Origin: an uncultured Desulfovibrio sp.
GTDB lineage: Bacteria; Desulfobacterota; Desulfovibrionia; Desulfovibrionales; Desulfovibrionaceae
Direction of reading: 5' to 3'
Length of the DNA: 64,000 nucleotides
Assembly: GCA_910587035.1 (NCBI GenBank)
Contig: CAJUMQ010000003.1
Span: 62,001-126,000, forward strand
Below are positions 8,270 through 16,246 of this stretch, one piece after another; the first letter of the stretch is position 1; each line of letters opens with the position of its first letter. The translations under genes and the position numbers were made by a program. The notes beneath the pieces were generated by a model that worked only from the letters and a program-made list of their open reading frames with translations, did no database searches and was not told the origin of the DNA.

Positions 8270-9574
8270 CTAGGGCGCTCCCACTGTCATCATGTTTGGC
8301 AGAAGCATGACCAGCCCGGGGAATATCACGAGGATGATAATGGCAATCAAATTCGCCGCAACCATTGGCAGAGCCTTGAGGGATATTATTTCAAGGGACT
8401 GGTTGGATATGCCCGAAGCAATAAACATGTTCTCGCCAAGCGGCGGTGTTGAGAAGCCAATACCGCAGCAGCAGATAAGAATCAGGCCAAAATGAATGGG
8501 GTCAACACCATAGGCCGTCATAATTGGCAAAAGCACCGGTGTGACCAGCATGATGATGGCCAGTGTTTCCATAAACATGCCCAGGAATATCAACAGGATG
8601 ACTACAAATACCCAGACCATATAAACATTATCAGTAAAACCAAGCACCCAGTTGGCAATCTCAACAGGTATGCGATAGGCAGTCAGCAGATAGCCAAAGG
8701 CGGTTGCGGTGAACACCAGCACAAGCACGCGGCCTGTAAGCCATGAGGTTGTGTTCAGGGAAGCCATGAAAGCCCTGAACTTCAACTCGCGATGGATGAA
8801 TACGCCCACAAAAAGGGTGTAGAATATGGCCACAATGGCCGCTTCCGTTGGCGTGAACAGGCCTGCGTAAATGCCGCCAAGGATTATAAGCGGGGCAAGA
8901 ATGGACCAGAAGCCGTCCTTGATGCTCAGCAGAAGATGCTTCAGGGACCAGGCATCTCCGCCCAGATTGGCCTTGCGGCATTTGATATAATGCAGAACGC
9001 AGAGGGATACAGCTATAAGAAAACCGGGAATAAAACCGGCCATGAACATTTTGGAAATGCTCACCTGACCGGTCACGCCATAGATGACCATGGGAATGCT
9101 TGGGGGAATGATAATGCCAATGCCGCCGGCTGTGGCAGTGGTGGCTGCCGCATAGGCTGTATTATAACCGCGTTTGGTCATTGCGGGAATCATCAGCATG
9201 CCCACGGCAGCAGTGGTTGCCGGGCCGGAACCGGAAATTGCGCCAAAAAACACACAGGACAGCACTGTGGAAATGGCAAGGCCACCGGGAATAGGACCAA
9301 CAAAGGCCTCGGCGACAGAAACCAGCCGCCGCGATATGCCCGATGCCTCCATTAGGGCGCCCGCAAGCACAAATGCCGGCAAAGCCATCAATGGAAAAGC
9401 AGTAAGGGAGGCAAATGCCCGCTCTATCATCATCGACAGGTCGATATCCAGAATAATGAAGCAGGTCATGGTGCCAACACCCAGGGCAACCATGATAGGG
9501 CAGCCCATGAGCAGAAGCACAAAGAATATCAAAAAGAGCATTCCGCCAATGCCAAGGGGAGTTAACGCTTCCAT
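8270..9574 (-). CDS. dctM: TRAP transporter large permease subunit DctM
   Basis: A 434-residue, very hydrophobic protein with about 12 predicted membrane segments, the DctM length and fold. Characteristic segments include SGSGPATTAAVG, GGIGIIIPPSIPMVIYG and TPTEAAIVAIFYT. It forms the ion-coupled channel of the TRAP transporter with DctQ and accepts substrate from the periplasmic DctP proteins. The ATG overlaps the dctQ stop (TAATG) and GGGAGG lies upstream, so translation is coupled to dctQ. Confidence 0.95.
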   Translation of the reverse strand: MEALTPLGIGGMLFLIFFVLLLMGCPIMVALGVGTMTCFIILDIDLSMMIERAFASLTAFPLMALPAFVLAGALMEASGISRRLVSVAEAFVGPIPGGLAISTVLSCVFFGAISGSGPATTAAVGMLMIPAMTKRGYNTAYAAATTATAGGIGIIIPPSIPMVIYGVTGQVSISKMFMAGFIPGFLIAVSLCVLHYIKCRKANLGGDAWSLKHLLLSIKDGFWSILAPLIILGGIYAGLFTPTEAAIVAIFYTLFVGVFIHRELKFRAFMASLNTTSWLTGRVLVLVFTATAFGYLLTAYRIPVEIANWVLGFTDNVYMVWVFVVILLIFLGMFMETLAIIMLVTPVLLPIMTAYGVDPIHFGLILICCCGIGFSTPPLGENMFIASGISNQSLEIISLKALPMVAANLIAIIILVIFPGLVMLLPNMMTVGAP

Positions 9575-10134
9575 TATGCCTTGCCTCCCTTGTCGTCAGA
9601 ATTGTCATCCAGCAGCGCGTTCTGGCTCTCTTTGATAGCCTCCTGATCCGGATCGGCTATCTCCTGTTTCAATACAAATTTGATATAGTTCACCTGGATT
9701 ATGCGGATGGACATGAGCAGAAAACTCAAGGGAAAAACCAGGTAGACATAGCTTTGATCCCAGTCAAGGGCTGGCGTCATGTAGGGGAATTCCCTGAGAT
9801 CCATAACAGCCTTGTAGCCCTCCCATGCCATTATGAGGCTAAAAGCCAGCCAGACCATGTCACTCAGAAACAGCATGAGATTCGCAAACCATTTGGGCGC
9901 TTTCATGAATTGCAGGGTGACGCGATTGAGAGCGCACAGTCTTGTGGCATAGCACGCGCCAAAAAGAATGAACCAGATGAAGGCAAAGCGCGCTATCTCT
10001 TCAGTCCATGGCAGAGAAGCGTCCAGAAAGCGCAGGATAATTTGAATGAAAACAACGACTACGAAAAATACAAGCAAAAATTGGCATAGATAGCTTTCAA
10101 AATGATCCATGAAAGCTAGAAAGAATTTTTTCAC
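9574..10134 (-). CDS. dctQ: TRAP transporter small permease subunit DctQ
   Basis: A 186-residue protein with four predicted membrane helices and the central WTEEIARFAFIWFILFGA segment typical of DctQ. It pairs with DctM in the inner membrane. The C-terminus is a charged cytoplasmic tail (roughly the last 40 residues), longer than usual. The start appears to be GTG at 10134, right behind a GGGGGGAGG Shine-Dalgarno sequence; an ATG eight codons later lacks a ribosome site. The G-run of that ribosome site can pair with an upstream C-run (see the hairpin at 10137-10177). Confidence 0.9.
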   Translation of the reverse strand: MKKFFLAFMDHFESYLCQFLLVFFVVVVFIQIILRFLDASLPWTEEIARFAFIWFILFGACYATRLCALNRVTLQFMKAPKWFANLMLFLSDMVWLAFSLIMAWEGYKAVMDLREFPYMTPALDWDQSYVYLVFPLSFLLMSIRIIQVNYIKFVLKQEIADPDQEAIKESQNALLDDNSDDKGGKA

Positions 10135-10136
10135 GG

Positions 10137-10177
10137 CCTCCCCCCAGAGTTATGCCGGTTATTTACCGGCAGGGGGG
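10137..10177 (-). promoter_or_regulatory. Hairpin that can mask the dctQ ribosome-binding site
   Basis: In the mRNA, CCCCCC is followed by the stem TGCCGGT-aaata-ACCGGCA, a short spacer and GGGGGGAGG, the dctQ Shine-Dalgarno sequence. The C-run and G-run can close an outer stem around the inner hairpin, hiding the ribosome site. This could lower permease synthesis relative to the upstream binding protein. The structure is seen by eye; its effect is inferred. Confidence 0.5.
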
Positions 10178-10266
10178 CAGAACCGGCCAGTCCTGCCCCC
10201 GTGGCCGCGCGAAGCGGAAATTTGCCGCACCCAGATGAACATGAGCGCGGCAGCTAAATGGCAAAG

Positions 10267-11277
10267 TTATTTCTTGGGTTCCCAGGGCTGCTTGCCCATG
10301 GCCTTGAGATAGTCATTGATGGCGTCCTTGCCGCCAACTTCATTAGCCATCTGCGGCCATACCTTTTCTAGGGCGGCTTCTTTCCAGGCAGCCTCATCCT
10401 CAAGCTGATCCACCACCAGGCCGGCAGCAATAAGGGCGTCCTTGGCAGCCTGGGCCTCTTCCTTCTGGAATTTCAGCACTGCTTCCTGGGCGTAAATGCC
10501 GCCGTCAACAAACAGCTTCTGCAGTTCCGGCTTCAGCTTGCGATATACGCGCTCGCTCATGACCAGGGGCTGGAGCTGGTAGGTGTAATGAACCTCGGAG
10601 AGATACTTCTGCTTGGCTTCGTTAAACTTCATCGCCTTGAAACCGATATAGCCATAGCACTGGCCATCCACAACACCCTGCTGCAGGGCAGTGAAGGTCT
10701 CCGCCCAGGAGATGGGGGTCGGGCTGCCGCCAAAAGCCTTGTAGGCCGCGATCAGAACCGGGCTCTGGGGCACGCGGAACTTCAGATCTTTCATGTCGGC
10801 AAGGGTCTTGATGGGATGCTTGGAGTTGGAGATGTAGCGGAAGTCGGTATAGGTCCAGCAGAGAATGCGGAAGCCAGCCTTCTGGGCATAGCTCTGCAGA
10901 AGCTCTGCCGCCTTGCCATTGGTGCCGACAACAACTTCGTCAAGAGTTTCAAAGAGGTATGGCAGATTGAGAATGCCAAGCCTCTTTTCAAATGGCACCA
11001 GGTTGGCTATGCCGCCAACAGCAAAGGGCAGCGAGCCTTTCTGCACGTTCTTGAAGGCTTCGCTTTCATCGCCGAGCTGGCCGGAGAAGAACAGCTTGAT
11101 CTGAACATCGCCCTTGGAGTTGTCCTCCACATATTGCTTGAACGCCTTTGCCGCAACGCCCTGCTCGGAATCTTCCGGATCGCCGACAGCCACATTAAAG
11201 GTCTGCGCTGCAAAAACATTTGTGCCCAACATGAACACAAAAGCAAGCGACAAGGCAAAAAGTTTGGTCACACGCAT
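10267..11277 (-). CDS. dctP: TRAP transporter substrate-binding protein, DctP family (first copy)
   Basis: A 336-residue periplasmic binding protein with signal peptide (MRVTKLFALSLAFVFML, processing near VFAAQ). The DctP signature LKFRVPQSPVLIAAYKAFGG contains the conserved Arg that usually binds a ligand carboxylate. Family length is normal. A strong GAGGAGGG lies before the ATG. It is the promoter-proximal gene of the run dctP-dctQ-dctM-second dctP, an order that usually gives abundant binding protein. The ligand is likely a carboxylate or sulfonate-bearing small acid; the sequence does not define it. Confidence 0.93.
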   Translation of the reverse strand: MRVTKLFALSLAFVFMLGTNVFAAQTFNVAVGDPEDSEQGVAAKAFKQYVEDNSKGDVQIKLFFSGQLGDESEAFKNVQKGSLPFAVGGIANLVPFEKRLGILNLPYLFETLDEVVVGTNGKAAELLQSYAQKAGFRILCWTYTDFRYISNSKHPIKTLADMKDLKFRVPQSPVLIAAYKAFGGSPTPISWAETFTALQQGVVDGQCYGYIGFKAMKFNEAKQKYLSEVHYTYQLQPLVMSERVYRKLKPELQKLFVDGGIYAQEAVLKFQKEEAQAAKDALIAAGLVVDQLEDEAAWKEAALEKVWPQMANEVGGKDAINDYLKAMGKQPWEPKK

Positions 11278-11337
11278 GAATCCCTCCTCAAAACAGGTTA
11301 ATAAGCCTTTTTTTGATACTGCACTTTAGCATTTTAT

Positions 11338-11360
11338 TTCACAAGGTTCAAGCCTGTGAA
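11338..11360. promoter_or_regulatory. Inverted repeat upstream of the TRAP operon
   Basis: TTCACA and TGTGAA bracket an 11-base spacer that itself contains AGG and CC, extending the symmetry with a one-base slip. It lies about 60-80 bases upstream of the dctP start, a typical operator position. No regulator can be named. Confidence 0.35.
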
Positions 11361-11426
11361 GCAAAAGCATTAGTGTCAGGGCCATTGTCAATGTGGCTGG
11401 AGCTTATGAAAAATCCATTTTGTAAA

Positions 11427-11455
11427 TGCACTGGCGCCCAACGGACGCCAGTGCA
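11427..11455. terminator. Stem-loop downstream of pntB
   Basis: TGCACTGGCG and CGCCAGTGCA form a perfect 10-base-pair stem with a 9-base loop between pntB and the dctP promoter region. On the minus strand the following bases are A/T-rich but not a clean U-run, so termination may be partial. Confidence 0.5.
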
Positions 11456-11501
11456 AAAACATGCGGAAAACAGAGCTTCTTACGCGAAACGCCAGCGCGT
11501 G

Positions 11502-11530
11502 TGGTTGAAAAATTGAAAAAATTTCAACTG
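11502..11530. repeat. Inverted repeat GGTTGAAA...TTTCAACTG after pntB
   Basis: GGTTGAAA and TTTCAACTG flank an A/T-rich centre 9 bases beyond the pntB stop codon. A very similar element lies right after the last ABC-importer gene at 60985. It may be a 3'-end hairpin of the transcript. Confidence 0.35.
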
Positions 11531-11538
11531 CAAATGCC

Positions 11539-13674
11539 CTATTTGTTCAGCATGGCCAGGAGCCTGTCCAGACTGGCTGAGGCATCCCCCAAAAGCATCA
11601 CAACGCCTGGTTTGCTGTAGAGCGGATTTTCCACACCGGCATAGCCCGGCTTTTCATCATAGTTGCAGATGATTATGCCCTTGGCCTTGTCCACGTCCAG
11701 TATGGGCATTCCGTAGATGGGTGTGCCCTCCGCCGTATTGGCTGCAGGGTTGACGACATCATTGGCGCCTACAACCACAACCAGATCAGCATCAGGAAAC
11801 ATGGGGTTGACGGTGTCCATCTCCAGCAGATGCTCATAATCCACGCTTGCCTCGGCCAGCAGCACATTCATGTGACCGGGCATACGGCCGGCCACGGGGT
11901 GAATGGCGTAATCCACCTTGGCGCCATTGGCCTCAAAGGCATCAGCCAGCTGCTTTACCTTGTGCTGCGCCTGGGCCAAAGCCATGCCATAGCCTGGAAC
12001 TATTATCACCCGTTTGGCGTTTTTCAGCATTTTTGCAGTATCTGCATCCATGTCCACAACGCATGCAGCCGGTTCGGATACAGGCTCGGCTCCTGTGGTC
12101 AATTCCACAAGATGATCCACAGTCTTGGCCGCATCGCCAAGGAGCATAACCACACCCGGCTTGCTGTACAGCGGATTTTCGACACCGGCATAACCTGGCT
12201 TTTCATCATAGTTGCAGATGATTATGCCCTTGGCCTTGTCAACATCCAGAATGGGCATCCCGTAGATGGGCGTGCCCTCGGCAGTATTGGCGGCAGGGTT
12301 GACGACATCGTTGGCGCCGACAATCACCACGAGGTCAGCATCCGGAAACATGGGATTGACTGTATCCATCTCCAGCAGATGCTCGTAATCCACATTGGCC
12401 TCTGCCAGAAGCACATTCATGTGCCCAGGCATGCGGCCGGCCACAGGGTGAATGGCGTAATCCACCTTGGCGCCATTGGCTTCCAGGGCATCGGCAAGTC
12501 TTTTTACATCATGCTGGGCCTGGGCAAGAGCCATGCCGTAGCCTGGCACAATTATCACCCGTTTGGCATTTTTCAGCATTTTTGCCGCTTCGGCATCCTT
12601 GTTTGCGGCCTTGGGCGCGGCTTGTGGCGCAGGTGCGGCGCCACTGGCAAGATCCACAAGGCGATTTACCGTTTTTGCGGCATCGCCAAGGAGCATAACC
12701 ACGCCTGGCTTGCTGTACAGCGGATTTTCCACACCGGCATAGCCCGGCTTTTCATCATAATTGCAAATGATTATGCCCTTGGCCTTGTCCACATCCAGAA
12801 TGGGCATTCCATAGATGGGTGTGCCCTCGGCAGTGTTTGCAGCCGGATTTACGACATCATTGGCGCCGACAATCACCACCAGGTCAGCATCTGCAAACAT
12901 GGGATTAACTGTATCCATCTCCAGCAGATGCTCGTAATCCACATTGGCCTCGGCCAGCAGCACATTCATATGTCCAGGCATGCGGCCGGCCACGGGGTGA
13001 ATGGCGTAATCCACCTTGGCGCCATTGGCCTCCAGCACATCGGCCAGTTTTTTGACTTCATGCTGGGCCTGGGCAAGAGCCATGCCATAGCCGGGCACAA
13101 TTATCACACGCTTTGCATCTTTAAGCATTTTCGCGGTATCGGCGTCCTTGTCCACCACGCAGGCAGCCTGGGAGCCTGTATCCTGCGGCTGGCTGGCGCC
13201 CGCCAGATCCACCAGTTTGCCCACTGTCTTTGATGCATCGCCAAGCAGCATGTGCACACCAGGCTTTTTATAGAGGGGATTTGGCACTCCGGCGTAGCCG
13301 GGTTTCTCATCATAATTGCAGATTATGATATTGGCGGCCTTGTCCACATCCAGTATGGGCATTCCGTAGATGGGGGTTCCCTCGGCTGTGTTGGCTGCCG
13401 GGTTCACAACATCATTGGCGCCGACAATCACAACAAGATCGGCATCGGAAAACATGGGATTGACCGCATCCATTTCCAGCAGATGCTCATAATCCACATT
13501 GGCCTCAGCCAGCAGCACATTCATATGGCCAGGCATGCGGCCCGCCACAGGGTGAATGGCGTAATCCACCTTGGCGCCATTTGCCTCCAGCCTGTCCGCG
13601 AGATTCTTTACCTGATGCTGGGCCTGAGCAAGGGCCATGCCATACCCTGGAACAATTATGACCCGTTTGGCATT
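11539..13674 (-). repeat. Four tandem domain III coding repeats in pntB
   Basis: Units are about 13120-13674, 12571-13119, 12022-12570 and 11539-12021 (last unit lacks a trailing linker). Spacing between equivalent bases is 555, 549 and 549. The cores are nearly identical in protein sequence, while the linkers differ and alternate: Ala/Pro/Gln-rich before copies 1 and 3, ACVVDxDADTAK before copies 2 and 4. Synonymous differences are scattered through the DNA copies, which argues against an assembly duplicate. Confidence 0.93.
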
Positions 13675-14595
13675 GTGCAGGAGTGAAGATATCTGGGCAT
13701 CGGTGTTGGCTGGAGCGGCGGCTGCCTGCGCTGCCCTGGGGGCAGCCTGGGGAGCGGCAGCTGGCGCTTTTTTCATGCCTTGCACGGAGGATTCGCCAAG
13801 AAGGATGGGCATGAGATGCCTGTTCATGGCCTTGCACATGACGCGGGTGAGCATATAGCCTGCCGAACCGATGATGCCGCCCACGGCAATGAGCAGGGGA
13901 TCGGCCACGGCAAAGCCGGCAATGGCGCAGCTGATGCCGCCCATGGAGTTCAGAAGGGAGATGGTTATGGGCATGTCCGCTCCGCCCACCCGGAGGGTGA
14001 ACACTATGCCAAAGGCGGCGCCGGTGATGAACATGATGCTGATCATGAGCCAGGGCACAAACTCTGGCGCGATATTGTATACAATCAGGCTCACCAGCAT
14101 GACACCAAGAATGCAGTTGACTATGGTGCTGTGATTGGGAAGAACCACAGGTTTTTGCGGCAGCAGCTGATGCAGCTTGCCGGCCGCCACAAATGAGCCT
14201 GCGATGGTGGTCATGCCAGAACAGAGGGCAAGGCAGGCGTCAATGCGGTGAAATGCTGATTCCGGGCCAACATCGACCAGCATGATAAGGCCCACAAGAG
14301 CCGCCGCGCCGCCGCCGAAACCATGGAGAAAGGCAACCAGCTGCGGCATCTGGATCATTTTGACCTTGTTGGAGAGGAAAAGACCAAAGGCCATGCCAAT
14401 GGCGATCGCCACCCACAGGGACACGGATGTAAAAGAGCCATCCCTGAGCATTGTGATGAGAATGCCGGCAGTCATGGACGCAGCGCATATGGCGTTACCG
14501 CGCACTGCCGTCTTGACATTGCTCATCAGGTGCAGACCATACAGTATGCCAATGACGAGGATGGTGGCAATAATATTGTAGGCTACTGGGCCCAT
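11539..14595 (-). CDS. pntB: NAD(P) transhydrogenase beta subunit with four tandem NADP-binding domains
   Basis: This 1018-residue protein is more than twice the usual PntB length of about 460. Residues 1 to about 275 are domain II, with about eight membrane segments. An Ala/Pro/Gln-rich linker leads to domain III, the NADP(H)-binding Rossmann domain, which is present four times in tandem, with VPGYGM motifs ending at residues 320, 505, 688 and 871 (period 183-185). Each copy keeps the (N/D)AKRVIIVPGYGMALAQ start, the HPVAGRMPGHMNVLLAEA and GANDVVNPAANTAEGTP segments. Where E. coli PntB has Lys-Arg-Ser contacting the NADP 2'-phosphate, every copy has ICNYDEKPGYAG. AAAGGAG precedes the ATG. 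Third gene of a pntAa-pntAb-pntB run coupling hydride transfer to proton flow. Confidence 0.93.
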   Translation of the reverse strand: MGPVAYNIIATILVIGILYGLHLMSNVKTAVRGNAICAASMTAGILITMLRDGSFTSVSLWVAIAIGMAFGLFLSNKVKMIQMPQLVAFLHGFGGGAAALVGLIMLVDVGPESAFHRIDACLALCSGMTTIAGSFVAAGKLHQLLPQKPVVLPNHSTIVNCILGVMLVSLIVYNIAPEFVPWLMISIMFITGAAFGIVFTLRVGGADMPITISLLNSMGGISCAIAGFAVADPLLIAVGGIIGSAGYMLTRVMCKAMNRHLMPILLGESSVQGMKKAPAAAPQAAPRAAQAAAAPANTDAQISSLLHNAKRVIIVPGYGMALAQAQHQVKNLADRLEANGAKVDYAIHPVAGRMPGHMNVLLAEANVDYEHLLEMDAVNPMFSDADLVVIVGANDVVNPAANTAEGTPIYGMPILDVDKAANIIICNYDEKPGYAGVPNPLYKKPGVHMLLGDASKTVGKLVDLAGASQPQDTGSQAACVVDKDADTAKMLKDAKRVIIVPGYGMALAQAQHEVKKLADVLEANGAKVDYAIHPVAGRMPGHMNVLLAEANVDYEHLLEMDTVNPMFADADLVVIVGANDVVNPAANTAEGTPIYGMPILDVDKAKGIIICNYDEKPGYAGVENPLYSKPGVVMLLGDAAKTVNRLVDLASGAAPAPQAAPKAANKDAEAAKMLKNAKRVIIVPGYGMALAQAQHDVKRLADALEANGAKVDYAIHPVAGRMPGHMNVLLAEANVDYEHLLEMDTVNPMFPDADLVVIVGANDVVNPAANTAEGTPIYGMPILDVDKAKGIIICNYDEKPGYAGVENPLYSKPGVVMLLGDAAKTVDHLVELTTGAEPVSEPAACVVDMDADTAKMLKNAKRVIIVPGYGMALAQAQHKVKQLADAFEANGAKVDYAIHPVAGRMPGHMNVLLAEASVDYEHLLEMDTVNPMFPDADLVVVVGANDVVNPAANTAEGTPIYGMPILDVDKAKGIIICNYDEKPGYAGVENPLYSKPGVVMLLGDASASLDRLLAMLNK

Positions 14596-14624
14596 GAATA
14601 TCTCCTTTACTGCTGAAAGCCTGA

Positions 14625-14912
14625 TCAGGCCTGGCGTTTTTTGCCCGCAAGCATTTTGAGCATCTTGTTTGTAATATCAAACCCGCCGAAGACATTTGTG
14701 ATTGCCAGAGCAATGGCAAAGCCGCCCAAAAAAGCGCCAAAAGCGGTGGTGGCGAGATGGGTTGCCGTAAGCGCGCCAAGAATGATCACGCCATCCAGGG
14801 CATTCATACTGGACATGAGGGGTGTATGCAGCAGACTTGGAATATGGGTAAGAACCTTGTAGCCGATCACCAGCGCGGCAATGAACACGCAAATGAGTAG
14901 TAATGTGGTCAA
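14625..14912 (-). CDS. pntAb: NAD(P) transhydrogenase alpha subunit part 2 (membrane domain)
   Basis: A 95-residue membrane protein with three to four hydrophobic helices and the segment TPLMSSMNALDGVIILGAL, typical of the PntA domain II portion that is a separate subunit in Rhodospirillum-type enzymes. It builds the proton channel with PntB domain II. The start is taken as TTG at 14912 because AAGGGAG lies 8 bases upstream and the protein then matches family length; a longer reading would run through the terminator-like hairpin. It sits 29 bases before pntB. Confidence 0.9.
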   Translation of the reverse strand: MTTLLLICVFIAALVIGYKVLTHIPSLLHTPLMSSMNALDGVIILGALTATHLATTAFGAFLGGFAIALAITNVFGGFDITNKMLKMLAGKKRQA

Positions 14913-14942
14913 GGGGAGTATCTCCCTTAGGTTTGCGGATAT

Positions 14943-14976
14943 AAAAAAAGGCGCGCCCGCACATGGCGGACGCGCC
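14943..14976 (-). terminator. Terminator-like hairpin between pntAa and pntAb
   Basis: In the transcript, GGCGCGTCCGC, a 5-base loop and GCGGGCGCGCC (one G-T pair) are followed by seven U. This is a good intrinsic terminator directly after the pntAa stop, yet the gene order continues, so it probably attenuates expression of pntAb and pntB relative to pntAa. Confidence 0.75.
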
Positions 14977-14986
14977 GGCAAATGGC

Positions 14987-16156
14987 CTAGAGGCCGGCTT
15001 CCTTGGCGCCAGCGTGGACTATTTCCTTATTGATGGTGGTGAGGGAGGAGGCCACAATTGGATCATTGCGGTCGAGCACAATCTTGCCGTCCTTGCTCAG
15101 GTAGGCAAGCAGGTTGTATATATTGTTGGCGAACATCCAGGTGGAGCTGGTGGGCATCATGCCGGGGATGTTCTTGACACCGCTGATGGTAACGCCATCA
15201 AATTCGTACTCTTCGCCAGGCTTGGTCAGAGCGCAGTTGCCGCCCTGGTCAATGGCGATATCGATGATAACGGAGCCGGGAGCCATGGCCTTGACCATCT
15301 CCTCGGTCACGAGAACAGGAGCTTCCTTGCCAGGAATGAGGGCTGTGAGGATAAGAACGTCGGCGGCTTCAACCACAGGCTTGATGGCCTCAATTTCCTT
15401 TTTGAGCCATTCTTCCGGCAGGCGCTGGGCATAACCACCCTCGCCGATGGCGACATTGGCGGGCACGCCGGTGTCCACGCTCTTGGCGCCAAGGCTTCTG
15501 GCCTGCTCAGCAGCATCCGGGCGGATATCAATGGCTGTGACAACAGCGCCCAGGCGCTTGGCTGTTGCGACAGCCTGCAGACCAGCAACGCCAGTGCCGA
15601 TGACGACAACATTGGCCGGCTTGATCACACCCACAGCGGTGCCGACCATGGGCATGAACTTGGAAAGCTTGTTACCGGCCATGAGCACGCCCTTGTAGCC
15701 TGCAACTGTGCTCATGCTGGTGAGGGCATCCATGCTCTGGGCACGGGAAATACGCGGAATGCCATCGAGGGTAAGGCTGATGCAACCTGTGTCGCGCAGT
15801 TTCTTCATGGACTCCCTGTTAACAGGAGCCGCGGGATGCAGGAAGGTGATGAGGTACTGGCCATCGCGGAGCATGTCGCTCTCATGCTTGCCCAGCTTTT
15901 CGTTGAACAGGGGCTCCTTCACCTTGAGGATTACATCGGCCTTTTCAAAAATGGCCTCCTCGCCATCGGTGAGAATGGCGCCTGCGGCCTTGTATTGGTC
16001 ATCGGAGAAGAAGGAGCCTTCACCGGCGCCCTTCTGCACATATACTGTCGCGCCTTCATCCACCATTTTCTTCACTGTTTCCGGCGTGGATGAGACGCGA
16101 CGCTCGCCGGGCATGATTTCTGTGGGCACACCGATGGTCATTCCTGAAAATTTCAT
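14987..16156 (-). CDS. pntAa: NAD(P) transhydrogenase alpha subunit part 1 (NAD-binding domain I)
   Basis: A 389-residue soluble subunit of the alanine dehydrogenase/PNT family. The N-terminal PTEIMPGERRV, the PRISRAQSMDALTSMSTVAG segment specific to PntA rather than alanine dehydrogenase, the nucleotide motif VVIGTGVAGLQAVATAKRLG near residue 170 and the DIAIDQGGNC loop are all present. Domain I binds NAD(H) and passes hydride to NADP(H) on domain III of PntB. AAGGAG precedes the ATG. It lies 90 bases downstream of tpa, so the two may share a transcript. Confidence 0.95.
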   Translation of the reverse strand: MKFSGMTIGVPTEIMPGERRVSSTPETVKKMVDEGATVYVQKGAGEGSFFSDDQYKAAGAILTDGEEAIFEKADVILKVKEPLFNEKLGKHESDMLRDGQYLITFLHPAAPVNRESMKKLRDTGCISLTLDGIPRISRAQSMDALTSMSTVAGYKGVLMAGNKLSKFMPMVGTAVGVIKPANVVVIGTGVAGLQAVATAKRLGAVVTAIDIRPDAAEQARSLGAKSVDTGVPANVAIGEGGYAQRLPEEWLKKEIEAIKPVVEAADVLILTALIPGKEAPVLVTEEMVKAMAPGSVIIDIAIDQGGNCALTKPGEEYEFDGVTISGVKNIPGMMPTSSTWMFANNIYNLLAYLSKDGKIVLDRNDPIVASSLTTINKEIVHAGAKEAGL

Positions 16157-16191
16157 GGCAATAGCTCCTTAAATATATATGGAAATTCGGG

Positions 16192-16223
16192 GCCTGATGC
16201 GCGGCCATCGCCGCGCATCAGGC
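16192..16223. terminator. Perfect 13-base-pair stem-loop between tpa and pntAa
   Basis: GCCTGATGCGCGG, a 6-base loop and CCGCGCATCAGGC form a strong hairpin in the 90-base gap. No U-run follows on the minus strand, so it is more likely an mRNA-stability or processing element than a terminator. Confidence 0.6.
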
Positions 16224-16246
16224 AGTTGCAACAAATTTGGGCCGCC

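Noticed and set aside
11830..13233. A 467-codon open frame on the plus strand opposite pntB
   Set aside because: It mirrors the repeated pntB domains in a codon-biased antisense frame and shows His/Gly/Ile-rich shadow composition with no motif or ribosome site.
11539..13674. Repeats in pntB as a CRISPR or satellite array
   Set aside because: The unit is about 550 bases, stays in frame, and encodes a known protein domain.
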